DNA from: an uncultured Bdellovibrionales bacterium
Lineage (GTDB): Bacteria; Bdellovibrionota; Bdellovibrionia; Bdellovibrionales; UBA1609
Direction of reading: 5' to 3'
Assembly: GCA_903833275.1 (NCBI GenBank)
Contig: CAILEP010000008.1
Location: 1 to 64,000, forward strand
DNA length: 64,000 nucleotides
How positions within the stretch are numbered: position 1 is the first letter of the stretch; every line of letters begins with the position of its first letter. The translations under genes and the position numbers were made by a program. This document shows positions 45,546 to 54,747 of this stretch, one piece after another. A model generated the notes under the pieces. The model had not been told where the DNA came from and did not search any database. It saw only the letters and a program-made list of their open reading frames with translations.

Positions 45546-46363
45546 AAGCGCCCCAAACCGACATTGGGCAACGCTGGCATTTCGGCCACAATCGTCGCGA
45601 GAGCGCGAAATATTCGCTTTTCAACATCGGCAAAAAGGTCGGTGGCTTTCTGTTTCGAATGTTCATCCATGTAAAGCGAGCGGTTCATCTCGACTTGTAA
45701 AGTGTGCTGGCCATTCGCCGGTTGGCCATAGGTTTCGGTGATGCGCCCACCTTTGTAAGGCCAATTGTAAGCGACATCAAAACCCGCCGAGCGATAAGCC
45801 TCAATTACAACGTCTTTGTACCAAGGCTCGCAGCTCGTGCCATCGCGATCACTCACCACAATTTCGGCCCGTTTGCCGCCGGGGTCGCGATGCGCGGCGG
45901 TGCCTTTTGAGGGCATGCTGTGGGCGTCGAGTTGGTAAACCTTTTGGGCACCAGCCGACTTAAATTGTGCGAATTGAGCTAAGACTTGCTGGTGAAACGG
46001 CGAAAAATATTTTTTTGTTAATTCATGATGAAGCGCCATCGTCATCGGGCTTTTCATGAGGTAAGCCCCTGTCGTGGTCTGTGACCAATGGTACCCGATG
46101 GTAAATTTGCCCGGCGGGTTTTCGCTGTCTTCAACCGAGTCTTGATCGATGTCATCAGGTAAACGATTCGCATCCACGACATAGCGATGAACTTCTGTGA
46201 TTACGGTCGGCACGCCCAGGCCTTGGGCCGCGGGGCCGTAAAGATCGTCAACGTAACGATCAACATCGCACATCAGCACGCGCTCAGGGAGGTCGCGCAA
46301 CCAAGGTGTTTCTTTCGGCACAGTCTCGCCGGCGTGAGGTATCGAAACAAAAAATGGCTTCAT
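45542..46363 (-). CDS. N-formylglutamate amidohydrolase family protein
   Basis: This family hydrolyses N-formylglutamate and related amides. The 273-residue protein has SIPHAGETVP, VDRYVDDLYGPAA, VHRYVVDANR and VYQLDAHSMPSKG, with histidines and acidic residues in the places expected for metal binding, and QVEMNRSLYMDE near the end. It is the first gene of the minus-strand run that continues into resB and the act genes, overlapping resB by 4 bp; no metabolic link between them is obvious. Confidence 0.87.
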   Translation of the reverse strand: MKPFFVSIPHAGETVPKETPWLRDLPERVLMCDVDRYVDDLYGPAAQGLGVPTVITEVHRYVVDANRLPDDIDQDSVEDSENPPGKFTIGYHWSQTTTGAYLMKSPMTMALHHELTKKYFSPFHQQVLAQFAQFKSAGAQKVYQLDAHSMPSKGTAAHRDPGGKRAEIVVSDRDGTSCEPWYKDVVIEAYRSAGFDVAYNWPYKGGRITETYGQPANGQHTLQVEMNRSLYMDEHSKQKATDLFADVEKRIFRALATIVAEMPALPNVGLGRL

Positions 46364-46408
46364 ATACTCTCTTTGAAGATCTCTAAAATATATGATTAAC
46401 TATTCTTG

Positions 46409-47014
46409 ATGAAAACTAAAATCTATACGAAGACCGGTGATCGAGGCGAAACTTCGCTGCTTGGCGGTGAGCGGGTGTTAAAATCAGACCGTCGCCTGAA
46501 CGCCTACGGCACCATTGATGAGCTAAACGCTACGTTAGGCCTCGCTCTTGCCGAGGTCGCTTCGGTTTATCAATTAAAGTCGGTGGCTGAAGCTATTGAG
46601 AAAAATCAGAATGTTCTCTTTGTCGTGGGCAGTCATTTGGCGTGCTCTGACGAGGCCATGCGCAGCCATATCCCCGCCTTGCGGCCCGAATTTATAGTGT
46701 CGCTTGAAACAGCTATCGACGAACTTGAAAAGGATCTACCTGAGCTCAAAGAATTTATTTTACCTGGCGGCGCTCGAGCCGCCGCAACGCTGCACCTTTC
46801 TCGCACGGTATGTCGGCGCGCCGAGCGTGAAATTATGGCCTATCTTGATTTCGCGCGAGCCGATGGCACGGCCGCAGCTGGTCTACCCGCTGACCTCGAA
46901 AATCTGATTGTCGGTTACATGAATCGTCTCGGAGACTATCTATTTGTGGCGGCCCGAAAGGCCAATTATGGGCTTAATACTCCCGAAACTAAATGGCAGA
47001 AGCAGGTTGAATAG
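46409..47014 (+). CDS. PduO-type cob(I)alamin adenosyltransferase
   Basis: The enzyme transfers adenosine from ATP to cob(I)alamin to make adenosylcobalamin. The 201-residue helical protein has the N-terminal KIYTKTGDRGETSLLGGERV, GTIDELNATLGLA, and FILPGGARAAATLHLSRTVCRRAER, the core ATP- and trimer-interface motifs of PduO. The ATG at 46409 is used rather than the TTG of the track. A GNAT gene begins immediately after its stop. No cobalamin synthesis gene is in the window. Confidence 0.93.
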   Translation: MKTKIYTKTGDRGETSLLGGERVLKSDRRLNAYGTIDELNATLGLALAEVASVYQLKSVAEAIEKNQNVLFVVGSHLACSDEAMRSHIPALRPEFIVSLETAIDELEKDLPELKEFILPGGARAAATLHLSRTVCRRAEREIMAYLDFARADGTAAAGLPADLENLIVGYMNRLGDYLFVAARKANYGLNTPETKWQKQVE

Positions 47015-48127
47015 ATGAGATTGGTGCGCGCCACCGAACAAGACAATGACCGCCTGCTGCATTATTTTGCGCAGAATGCTTACCCTGGCGCGATTCGCAT
47101 GCAAACCCAGCGAATGTTTAATTTCTTTAACCAATATCGCCTGCAGTCTGATGATTTCAGCACCTACATGATTTTGAGCGAACATGATCAAATCGAGGCC
47201 ATCGCCACTTTGGTTTTTCGCAAGGGCTTTCTTGACGGAGTCGAACAAACCGTCGGCTACGCCACCGATTTACGGGTCTCGCCCAATCGTCGCGCCATTA
47301 CTTCTTGGACTGAACACTTTCTGCCGATTATCGAGAGCGAACGAAAAGCCCGTAATTGTAAATATATTTTTACCACCGTGGCCCGTTCGCAACGCCAGGC
47401 TTACAATGCTTTTATTCGGCCGCGCAACTTGCGTCGACCGATGCCGAGATATCATTTATTTCGCCGATTTCAAATGATTACCCTGCACGGGTTGTGGCCG
47501 TTTCATGCCCAACCTTTGCCTGGCATCAAAATTCGCACTGCACAGGCCGCCGACGCCGAGCAAATCGCCGAATATATAGTACGGCAGACCCAAACCGCTC
47601 CGTTGCGTTATCTGAATGGTGCTGCTGACTTCAAACAGAGCCTCGCCCGATGGCGCGATTTGAACATTGAGAACTTTATTTTGGCCTCTGATAAAAATGG
47701 CAAACTGATCGGCTGCGTCGCACCGTGGAGTGCCGAGCGTGTTCAACGCATTTACCCTCTCGCCTTCGCTTCTGCGGCCAGCAACATGCAAGATATGCTA
47801 CGCGTGCTGTCTTGGTTTGGCGTCGCCCACCCAATGGCGGTGGTCGGCGAAGAGATGCAAATGCGGCACCTGACTCACTTGCATGCCGACAATCCAGATA
47901 TTTTCTATTCGCTGTTGTTTCATGCTTATCAAATGGCCGGCAAAAAAGAATTCTTAGTTTACCCGCACTTCGAAGGCAATTTGACCAACCTGGCCCCGCG
48001 TTCATTTATTTCGGCCGAAATGAATTTTGGGTACTATTGCATTCTTTTGCCATCAGACGGAGTGCCCGACTTTCTCAAGCCGAGATCCCTTTCTTATTCG
48101 CCGGTTTTTGAATCAGCGTTTATGTGA
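47015..48127 (+). CDS. GNAT-like acetyltransferase of unknown substrate
   Basis: The 370-residue protein starts MRLVRATEQDNDRLLHYF and continues with TVGYATDLRVSPNRRAITSW, which has the length and strand-helix order of a GNAT acetyl-CoA site, although the usual RGxG loop is replaced by RRAI. A second, similar half (IKIRTAQAADAEQIAEYI) suggests a duplicated GNAT fold. The start is directly after the adenosyltransferase stop (TAG-ATG). A 27-bp inverted repeat follows the stop. Confidence 0.65.
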   Translation: MRLVRATEQDNDRLLHYFAQNAYPGAIRMQTQRMFNFFNQYRLQSDDFSTYMILSEHDQIEAIATLVFRKGFLDGVEQTVGYATDLRVSPNRRAITSWTEHFLPIIESERKARNCKYIFTTVARSQRQAYNAFIRPRNLRRPMPRYHLFRRFQMITLHGLWPFHAQPLPGIKIRTAQAADAEQIAEYIVRQTQTAPLRYLNGAADFKQSLARWRDLNIENFILASDKNGKLIGCVAPWSAERVQRIYPLAFASAASNMQDMLRVLSWFGVAHPMAVVGEEMQMRHLTHLHADNPDIFYSLLFHAYQMAGKKEFLVYPHFEGNLTNLAPRSFISAEMNFGYYCILLPSDGVPDFLKPRSLSYSPVFESAFM

Positions 48128-48132
48128 GGAAG

Positions 48133-48222
48133 AAGGCGCCAAGCACTTTTGGGTAGAAAATCTTACAGTTAAGGACGCCCGTACAATTGCGGATATTTCT
48201 ACCCAAAAGTGCTTGGCGCCTT
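48133..48222. terminator. 27-bp perfect inverted repeat between convergent genes
   Basis: Arms at 48133-48159 and 48196-48222 (starting AAGGCGCCAAGCACTTTTGG) are exact reverse complements around a 36-base loop. The right arm covers the end of the thioesterase gene and its stop codon. It probably terminates both convergent transcripts, but the arms are much longer than a normal terminator. Confidence 0.65.
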
Positions 48223-48684
48223 TTGTTTCAATCTGAGTTCGCGGCGATGTTTACCGGCGTCGTAACGACGTTTCTCTTCGACCGTGACGGGTAGCACAGG
48301 CGGGATTTCAATAGGGCGACCACTTTCGCCGATTGCCACAAACGTTAGATAGGCCGAAGCCACGTGAAAGGTTTCACCCGCACGCGGGTTCTCGGCATCA
48401 GCGCGAACGCCGACTTCCATAGAACTGCGACCGGTGTAATTGACACAAGCCTTGAGGTTGACGACCCAGCCTGCATAGACAGGAGCCACGAAACTTAACG
48501 CATCGATTGAGGCGGTCACAACAGATTGTCTTGAGTGTCTTTGCGCCGAAATGGCTGCAGCGATATCGATCCAGGACATAATGACGCCCCCAAAAGCACT
48601 TTTGAGAGCGTTCGTATGGCTCGGAAGCACCAGCTCCGTCATCGTTACTACGGACTGGGAGGCTGGCCTAGCTTCCATGCACAC
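48199..48684 (-). CDS. Hotdog-fold acyl-CoA thioesterase
   Basis: The 161-residue protein resembles the YciA/BFIT-type acyl-CoA thioesterases. TELVLPSHTNALKSAFGGVIMSWIDIAAAISA carries the N-x-x-GxxFGG-like segment and catalytic Asp of the hotdog helix. VTASIDALSFVAPVYAGWVV and SSMEVGVRADAE follow as the strands. Chain-length preference cannot be told. The last seven or so codons lie in the right arm of the inverted repeat, so the C-terminus FG may be shaped by that repeat. Confidence 0.88.
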   Translation of the reverse strand: MCMEARPASQSVVTMTELVLPSHTNALKSAFGGVIMSWIDIAAAISAQRHSRQSVVTASIDALSFVAPVYAGWVVNLKACVNYTGRSSMEVGVRADAENPRAGETFHVASAYLTFVAIGESGRPIEIPPVLPVTVEEKRRYDAGKHRRELRLKQKAPSTFG

Positions 48685-48706
48685 CTTTGCGGATTAAATA
48701 TCAGTC

Positions 48707-49069
48707 TTAGATACCAAGGTCGTTATTGCCACGAAAGCCGCCACCCGTCGTACCGACGATTGGTGCTGACCCAGCAGGAATAGTGCCTGTAGCTGCTGCT
48801 GGTGCAATTGCACCGGCTGCTGCTGCCGCTTCGGCTGCACGCTCTTCCTTCTCGACAAAGCCGATATGCGGCAAACACCACACGATCAACTGTGCACGCG
48901 ACTTAACATTCATCTTTTTGTAGATATTCGTTAAGTGAAACTTAACGGTTTTCTCTGTCACAAAAAGTTGGTTAGCCACTTCCTTGTTTGACATACCCTT
49001 AGTTACGAGTTCTGCGACTTCAGACTCGCGATTCGAAAGACCCTTTTGGATGAGTACATCTCTGAGCAT
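48707..49069 (-). CDS. LuxR-type DNA-binding protein without receiver domain
   Basis: Residues 1-65 form a LuxR/GerE helix-turn-helix (LSNRESEVAELVTKGMSNKEVANQLFVTEKTVKFHLTNIY). No receiver or ligand domain precedes it, so the protein starts directly with the DNA-binding part. The rest is an alanine/glycine/proline-rich, probably disordered tail ending GGGFRGNNDLGI. It resembles stand-alone GerE-like regulators. A strong GGGAGGGAG ribosome-binding site precedes the ATG. It lies 22 bp before the thioesterase on the same strand. Confidence 0.85.
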   Translation of the reverse strand: MLRDVLIQKGLSNRESEVAELVTKGMSNKEVANQLFVTEKTVKFHLTNIYKKMNVKSRAQLIVWCLPHIGFVEKEERAAEAAAAAGAIAPAAATGTIPAGSAPIVGTTGGGFRGNNDLGI

Positions 49070-49334
49070 CCTTGCTCCCTCCCCACAAATTGTTAACTAC
49101 TTGCACTTCCGCCCATGGAAGTGCTTGCCTATATAAAAGTCTGTCAGGGTTTTTAATTCTCAGCAAGTACAAAACTTAAAAAAAATGAAACTGACGCAGA
49201 TTTTTATGGCCTAAAGTACGTCAAAAAACTGACTGTAAGGCCTGAAATGTTAGGCTTAGGTGATGTTAAATAGCGAGAACCTCAAGGCGTATGGCGTGTT
49301 TTAAAACTCGGTTAATTTGCCAAATAAAATTCTG
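49070..49334. other. Leader and upstream region of the LuxR-type gene
   Basis: This 265-bp gap has no gene. On the minus strand it includes a TATATA box, and then an 8-bp perfect hairpin GCACTTCC-GCCCAT-GGAAGTGC (49103..49124), read in either direction, 34 bp before the start codon. The hairpin could sit in the 5' leader and affect translation. Confidence 0.4.
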
Positions 49335-51662
49335 TTACACAGAAAACATCTGACGCAAAACTCTCTCTAAGTCGTGTGCCTTAAGCGAGCCATTCGGACC
49401 ATCGGTTGGTTTTTTTAAGGTAAAAACATCATCAATTTGTCGGCCCCAAGTGTGAACTTTCGCCGAAACGATCTCAAAACCGGCCCGATAAATAGCCTGG
49501 GCCGCGGCCAACATCGCGCCCCTTTGGTCGCGCCCCCGAAAGCTAATCGTCACCGTATTTTCATTCTCAGAAACAAGCTCGATCGTCTGAAATTTAATCG
49601 CTTCGCTACTGATTTGCGCTCTCTGCCGACTCGCCTGCGCTAATATATTTTTGAGCGAAGACACCCGGCGATCACTCTTCACTTTGAACCAATCGTAAGC
49701 GCCGTACTGCCCATAGGTTTGCACGAAAGCCTCTTGCACATTCAATCCAGCGCCGTGCAATTGGGTGGCAAAATCAACAAACAACCCGGGGCGATCAACA
49801 CGCGAATGCAACCTGACCCAAACTTCAGTGCTCTTTTTGCGTGCCGAAACGACCAGGGGCGGCAAATCATTCTTAGCTTTCAGAAGCTTTTTGTAATCCG
49901 CGAGTAAAACACTCGGCGAAAGACTTTCGACGACCTGCGGTTCTAAATGGTCGATAAACTCGCGAGCAACTGCGACGCGTTTTTTCTCGGCATAAACCAA
50001 AAATTGATTGAGGTGGTCGGCTGAAGGCGATTCGAGGGTGCGGGCCAGTTGAAAAAGCAGTTTTTGCTTCCACTCATTCCAAGCGTCAGGGTTGGTGGCC
50101 CGAATATCAATGGCGGTAAATAAAGTGAGCAGCGAAATGCGCTGGTCGCGCACTCCCCGCTTAAAAAGATCAGCCCAAGTCGCGGGGTCTTGAATATTGC
50201 GCCGAAAAGCGGCCTGCGACAAAATCAAATGGTTTTGCACCAACCAGGCGACCTGAGTAGTCAGTTTTAGCGGCAAACCAAATTTTATGAAGTCGCGCTT
50301 AACAATACGGGCACCCACAGTTGAGTGATCTCCGTCACTGCCCTTGCCAAGATCATGATAAAGCGCCGACCACAAAAGAACCTCCCAACCCTGCGAGTTT
50401 AACGCGGAGGCAATCGGCGCAAGAACCCCTAAAATCTTGGGAGTGGCCCTAACGCGTAATACTTCGCGGGTGGCCTGCAACGTGTGAGCATCAACGCTGT
50501 AACGATGATACTGATCATGTTGCACCAGCCCGGTCACGCGCTCGAGCTCTGGTATCACCCGTGCCATTAATTGCGAGCGAAAAAGCCCCTCGAGAGTTTT
50601 AAGGCCCATTTGCGGGTTAAAGTGTTTTTTTAATGTCGCGGCCAGTGACTTGTCTCGCTCGGCCGTGCGCAGAAGGGGCGCAAGGTCAGCATCTCGCACC
50701 TTTTTTTGAGCGCTCAAAGAGGCGTCGCTGGCGATCAAAGCGAAGGCGCCATCGGTCGACTTTACATTTTTCTTCTGAATGTCGCGTTCTTTTTTGGGCT
50801 TACGAACCAGTTCAGCGTACCAATCAGCGAAAAAACTCACCTCATGAAGCGAGTATTCAAGCTCACTCATGAATTTTTGCACCGACGGGTAGTTCAGAAA
50901 CTCAGCAAGATCTTTTTGCGACGGGCCGACCAAAATGTCGGCGGCGTCGTGCAAATGCAGATAATGGCGAATCATCAGAAAGAAACTTTTAAAGCTTTTA
51001 AGACGCTCAGCCTCTTTGTCTGGCAGGCGAAAAAGCTTCTGTAGCAATAAGCCCTGTTCGAGGTCACGCAAGCCGCCACTGCCATGTTTTAAGTTGGGCT
51101 CAAGATAATTGGCGATCGAATCGTAGCGTTTCTCTCGAGCCTCGCGTTCGGCAAACATCGCCGCACATAGCGATCGGATGTAGCGAACACCGCGCCCGTT
51201 AATTTTGTCTATTTGCTGCGCAATGGCCGGGCCATCCGCTGATGAGAAGGCCCGTGCCGAATACAAGGCTAAAATATCGAAGGGCTCGACATTGACCGTC
51301 CAATCACTTTGGTCAAAGGGCACGCGGTAGCGCAATTTGAGGCCTTCAGCACTGAAATCATCGACCAGTGGCTTAACGATGGCTTCGTCGCCGAGAAAAA
51401 GTAGATCGATATCAGACTTTGCACAGAGCTCGCCGCGGGCCCAAGAGCCGAGGGCCACGGGTCGCGAACGACTCCAGTTCGGGTGTTGGCTCAAGCGCGC
51501 AAGCAACCGCGTACCCAACCACTCAGAAAATTCAAACGGAGTGGTGAGTAGAAAATTTTTGCGAACCGATTCGGGGCGCAAATGGCCCGACTGAGGCTTT
51601 GAAGAAAGCTGCAATCGCGCGGCCGCTAGATCGGCATCACCCAAAAAGGTTCGACTGGCCAT
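49335..51662 (-). CDS. glnD: Bifunctional PII uridylyltransferase/uridylyl-removing enzyme GlnD
   Basis: GlnD senses glutamine and modifies PII proteins. The 775-residue protein has the nucleotidyltransferase motif GSWARGELCAKSDIDLLFL, the following NLKHGSGGLRDLEQGLL, an HD domain with ALYHDLGKGSDGDHST for deuridylylation, and two C-terminal ACT domains (VWVRLHSRVDRPGLFVDFA and VTISFRGRDQRGAMLAAA). Length is slightly below E. coli GlnD (890). Its start codon overlaps the mutS stop, so it is coupled to a repair gene. Confidence 0.92.
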   Translation of the reverse strand: MASRTFLGDADLAAARLQLSSKPQSGHLRPESVRKNFLLTTPFEFSEWLGTRLLARLSQHPNWSRSRPVALGSWARGELCAKSDIDLLFLGDEAIVKPLVDDFSAEGLKLRYRVPFDQSDWTVNVEPFDILALYSARAFSSADGPAIAQQIDKINGRGVRYIRSLCAAMFAEREAREKRYDSIANYLEPNLKHGSGGLRDLEQGLLLQKLFRLPDKEAERLKSFKSFFLMIRHYLHLHDAADILVGPSQKDLAEFLNYPSVQKFMSELEYSLHEVSFFADWYAELVRKPKKERDIQKKNVKSTDGAFALIASDASLSAQKKVRDADLAPLLRTAERDKSLAATLKKHFNPQMGLKTLEGLFRSQLMARVIPELERVTGLVQHDQYHRYSVDAHTLQATREVLRVRATPKILGVLAPIASALNSQGWEVLLWSALYHDLGKGSDGDHSTVGARIVKRDFIKFGLPLKLTTQVAWLVQNHLILSQAAFRRNIQDPATWADLFKRGVRDQRISLLTLFTAIDIRATNPDAWNEWKQKLLFQLARTLESPSADHLNQFLVYAEKKRVAVAREFIDHLEPQVVESLSPSVLLADYKKLLKAKNDLPPLVVSARKKSTEVWVRLHSRVDRPGLFVDFATQLHGAGLNVQEAFVQTYGQYGAYDWFKVKSDRRVSSLKNILAQASRQRAQISSEAIKFQTIELVSENENTVTISFRGRDQRGAMLAAAQAIYRAGFEIVSAKVHTWGRQIDDVFTLKKPTDGPNGSLKAHDLERVLRQMFSV

Positions 51663-54067
51663 TACGAAAGCTCTTGCGAACGCATCTGCTGAAAAAGTGG
51701 CAAATCAAAGTCTTGGGCCTTTTCGCCTTGCTCGCGACGTAACTCGTGCTCGCCAAGAAGTTTTTGCGCCCGCTCAATCACCGAATGTGGCAAGCCAGCA
51801 AGTCGCGCGACTTGAATGCCGTACGATCGATTGGCCGGGCCCGACTTCAAAGTATACAAGAACTGAATCTCGTGGCCCTTTTCTTCGACGCTCATATGGG
51901 CATTGTGAATTTGCTTATGCACTTCGCTGAGCGAAGTCATTTCGTGATAGTGCGTGGCAAAAAAAGTATAGGCCCGTGCTTCGCGCAAAAGATATTCTAA
52001 AATCGCCTGGGCCAAACTCATACCATCATAGGTCGATGTACCGCGGCCGACTTCATCTAAGATCACTAGGGTTTCGGCCCCTGCCCCCTTTAGCATTTCA
52101 GCCGTTTCAGTCATCTCGACCATAAAAGTTGAAAGCCCGGCCGATAATAAATCGCTGGCTCCGATACGAGTGTAGACCTTTTTGAAAATCGGCAAACGCG
52201 CACTTGAAGCTGGCACAAAAAACCCAATTTGCGCCATGAGGGCGGTCACCGCCACTTGTCGCATCAAAGTACTTTTGCCGGCCATATTCGGGCCGGTCAG
52301 CAACAAGCAGCCGCCGGGCTCGAGGCGAATTTTATTTGGCACAAACGTGCGCTTCACTTCTTGCTCGACGACGGGGTGGCGCGAGCCACTTAGCTCGAGG
52401 CCCTGGCTCGATTGGTCGTAAGCGCCCCCAAGCTCCGCTGCGGGCACAAACGTTGGGCGGCAGTAGCGCTGCTCAATCGCAAGCCAGGCTGCGCTCGTAA
52501 CCACGTCGAGTTCGCTAAATTGCTCAGCCGCCATCATCAAAAACGGGGCCTGACGCAAAACTTCAGAGCGCAGCTCTTGAAACATTTGTTCTTCGAGATT
52601 GAGCCGACGATCGCGACTTGAAAGTATTTTGGTCTCAAGCTCTTCGAGCTCTTGAGTTAAGTAGCGCTCGGCATTGGCGAGAGTTTGCTTGCGCTTATAA
52701 TGGTCAGGCACTTTTTCGCGATGAGTATTTGTGACCTCAATGTAATAACCAAACACACTGTTGTAGCGCACCTTAAGGCTCGAAATGCCGGTCGATTCTT
52801 TTTCGCGCGCTTCAAGCGCCAAAAGCAAAGTCTGACTTTCTTCTGATAGAGTGATGAGTTCGTCGAGATCAGCGCGCACCCCGCGACGAATAAACCCGCC
52901 GTTTTTGGTGTTGAGTGGAGGGTCATCGACCATCTGCTGGGTGATGCTCTCGGCAATATTTTGCACCGCCTGAGAAAGTTCGCCCGTCAAACGTGGGCAA
53001 AAATCTCGCAAGACCATACCGATTTCAAGGCTCTGTCTGAGTGCCACGAGATCGCGCACATGACAATTGTGGTAAGAGATTTTCGCCAGTCGACGTTCGA
53101 TGTCGCCCATTTGGCCCAAAGTTTGACGCAAAATCTTGAGATCACCTGGGCGCTTGACCCAAGACTCAACCTGATCGAGTCGCTCGTTGATTTCAGTTTT
53201 GTCTGTCAGCGGAAAGCGCAACCAATTCTTCAATCGGCGGGCGCCACTCGAGGTGCGAGTGCGATTAATAGCCGAAAACAAACTGCCGGCCTCTTCGCCA
53301 CGATAAGACTCAAACACTTCGAGATGCTTTAGAACATTGGACGAAATCGACATACGCGTCGACAAACTGCGGCGCTCAAATGCTCGCAAGGCCGCAAGCA
53401 TTTGCGGCCCCTGCATTGAAACTGTATAAGTCAAAAGCCGCTTGGCCGATTCGTTGGCCGTGGCAAATCGCTCGGGCCAATCGTTTTCGAAAGCATCGTT
53501 GCGCGTGAGCATCGAAATATTAAGGCTTAAAAGTGCCTCGCGAAAATCGCGATCTTGAGCGCGCGTCACCACAAGCTCGGTGGGTCTGAGCAGGGCCATG
53601 ACCGAGAACGCTTGCGCGGTGTTTTCTAAATCAAAGAAAAAGGCCTCGCCGGTGGTGGCGTCGATATAGCTGAGATGACTTTCGTCAAAAGCCGCAACAT
53701 AGTTGGCGGTTTTTTGCTCGATGCTTTCGGGGTCGTAAACCATCCCTGGGCTTAAAATTCGAGTGACCCCGCGACGCACAAGACCCTTGGCAAGCTCGGG
53801 GTCTTCAAGTTGATCGCACAGAGCCACGCGCAGACCGGCGGCCAAAAGTTTACCGATCGGGCCCGCGATTGAATGGTGAGGGACGCCACACATCGGGGTT
53901 TCTTCATCTGATTTTTTATTACGTGATGTGAGCGCGATATTGAGAATTGGCGCGGCCGTTTTGGCGTCATCATGAAACATTTCGTAAAAATCTCCCATGC
54001 GAAATAACAAAACTTTATCGAGATGTTGGTTCTTTATTTGCCAAAATTGCTGCATCAACGGCGTCAT
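51662..54067 (-). CDS. mutS: DNA mismatch repair protein MutS
   Basis: MutS binds mismatches and small loops and recruits MutL. The ATG at 54067 opens the typical MTPLMQQFWQIKNQHLDKVL with the mismatch-reading FRMGDFYEMF; the track adds 22 residues upstream without family resemblance. The product is about 801 residues. The C-terminal ATPase has LLLTGPNMAGKSTLMRQVA, LVILDEVGRGTSTYDG and FFATHYHEM. It starts a mutS-glnD pair. Confidence 0.97.
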   Translation of the reverse strand: MTPLMQQFWQIKNQHLDKVLLFRMGDFYEMFHDDAKTAAPILNIALTSRNKKSDEETPMCGVPHHSIAGPIGKLLAAGLRVALCDQLEDPELAKGLVRRGVTRILSPGMVYDPESIEQKTANYVAAFDESHLSYIDATTGEAFFFDLENTAQAFSVMALLRPTELVVTRAQDRDFREALLSLNISMLTRNDAFENDWPERFATANESAKRLLTYTVSMQGPQMLAALRAFERRSLSTRMSISSNVLKHLEVFESYRGEEAGSLFSAINRTRTSSGARRLKNWLRFPLTDKTEINERLDQVESWVKRPGDLKILRQTLGQMGDIERRLAKISYHNCHVRDLVALRQSLEIGMVLRDFCPRLTGELSQAVQNIAESITQQMVDDPPLNTKNGGFIRRGVRADLDELITLSEESQTLLLALEAREKESTGISSLKVRYNSVFGYYIEVTNTHREKVPDHYKRKQTLANAERYLTQELEELETKILSSRDRRLNLEEQMFQELRSEVLRQAPFLMMAAEQFSELDVVTSAAWLAIEQRYCRPTFVPAAELGGAYDQSSQGLELSGSRHPVVEQEVKRTFVPNKIRLEPGGCLLLTGPNMAGKSTLMRQVAVTALMAQIGFFVPASSARLPIFKKVYTRIGASDLLSAGLSTFMVEMTETAEMLKGAGAETLVILDEVGRGTSTYDGMSLAQAILEYLLREARAYTFFATHYHEMTSLSEVHKQIHNAHMSVEEKGHEIQFLYTLKSGPANRSYGIQVARLAGLPHSVIERAQKLLGEHELRREQGEKAQDFDLPLFQQMRSQELS

Positions 54068-54243
54068 CTTTGCCGTAATGGTAACCTCTGCCAAATGCCC
54101 CCCCGGGTCAGATCTATTGCGAAGACTTATCACGAAGACTTATTACGTAGTATTTTCACGTCTAATTTCACATGTGTTTTTCATATGCTCCACCCCACAG
54201 GTCATCTGTTGACGCCGGGCGCAAGGTTCGATAGTTGTGAGAC

Positions 54244-54732
54244 ATGAACAGACTTAAACTTTTCGTGATGTTTTTGCTCTTAACGGCTTCGAATTTGACC
54301 TGGGCGCGCCCCTGCGACCAACGAGCAAATTACCTTGAAGTCGACCTCAATCAATCTCAGCTCTATTTGTGCTCGAACCTTCATCTCATGAAGGCCTACA
54401 CAGTGTCTTTTGGCCGCGGTGGAACAGACAAGCACATCCAGGGCGATTCGCGCACCCCCATCGGGCGCTACCGCTTGGGTGCCCCCCGAGAATCTGAAAG
54501 ATTTTTTATTTTTATACCGATCGGCTATCCGACCGCCCAACAAAAAGCCCAAGGATACACCGGCGGCGATGTTGGCCTTCACGGCCCGATCGACTATCTC
54601 AACTGGATCGGCGATCTCAACACCTGGGTCAATTGGACTGACGGTTGCGTCGCCGTCGCCAACGAATACGAAATTTCAGAAATCGCCACTTGGGTTCGCC
54701 AAGGTCATATCGGTTGGATTGTGATTCATTAA
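54244..54732 (+). CDS. Secreted L,D-transpeptidase (YkuD family)
   Basis: L,D-transpeptidases make or break 3-3 cross-links or attach proteins to peptidoglycan. A signal peptide (MNRLKLFVMFLLLTASNLTWA) precedes a single YkuD domain, starting LEVDLNQSQLYLC and ending with the catalytic site: HGPIDY, then NWTDGCVAVAN with the nucleophilic cysteine. GDSRTPIGRYRLGAP is also typical. At 162 residues it is the minimal catalytic form. Extra cysteines (RPCDQ, LYLCS) may pair. Confidence 0.92.
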   Translation: MNRLKLFVMFLLLTASNLTWARPCDQRANYLEVDLNQSQLYLCSNLHLMKAYTVSFGRGGTDKHIQGDSRTPIGRYRLGAPRESERFFIFIPIGYPTAQQKAQGYTGGDVGLHGPIDYLNWIGDLNTWVNWTDGCVAVANEYEISEIATWVRQGHIGWIVIH

Positions 54733-54747
54733 TCGAGGAAATCATTT

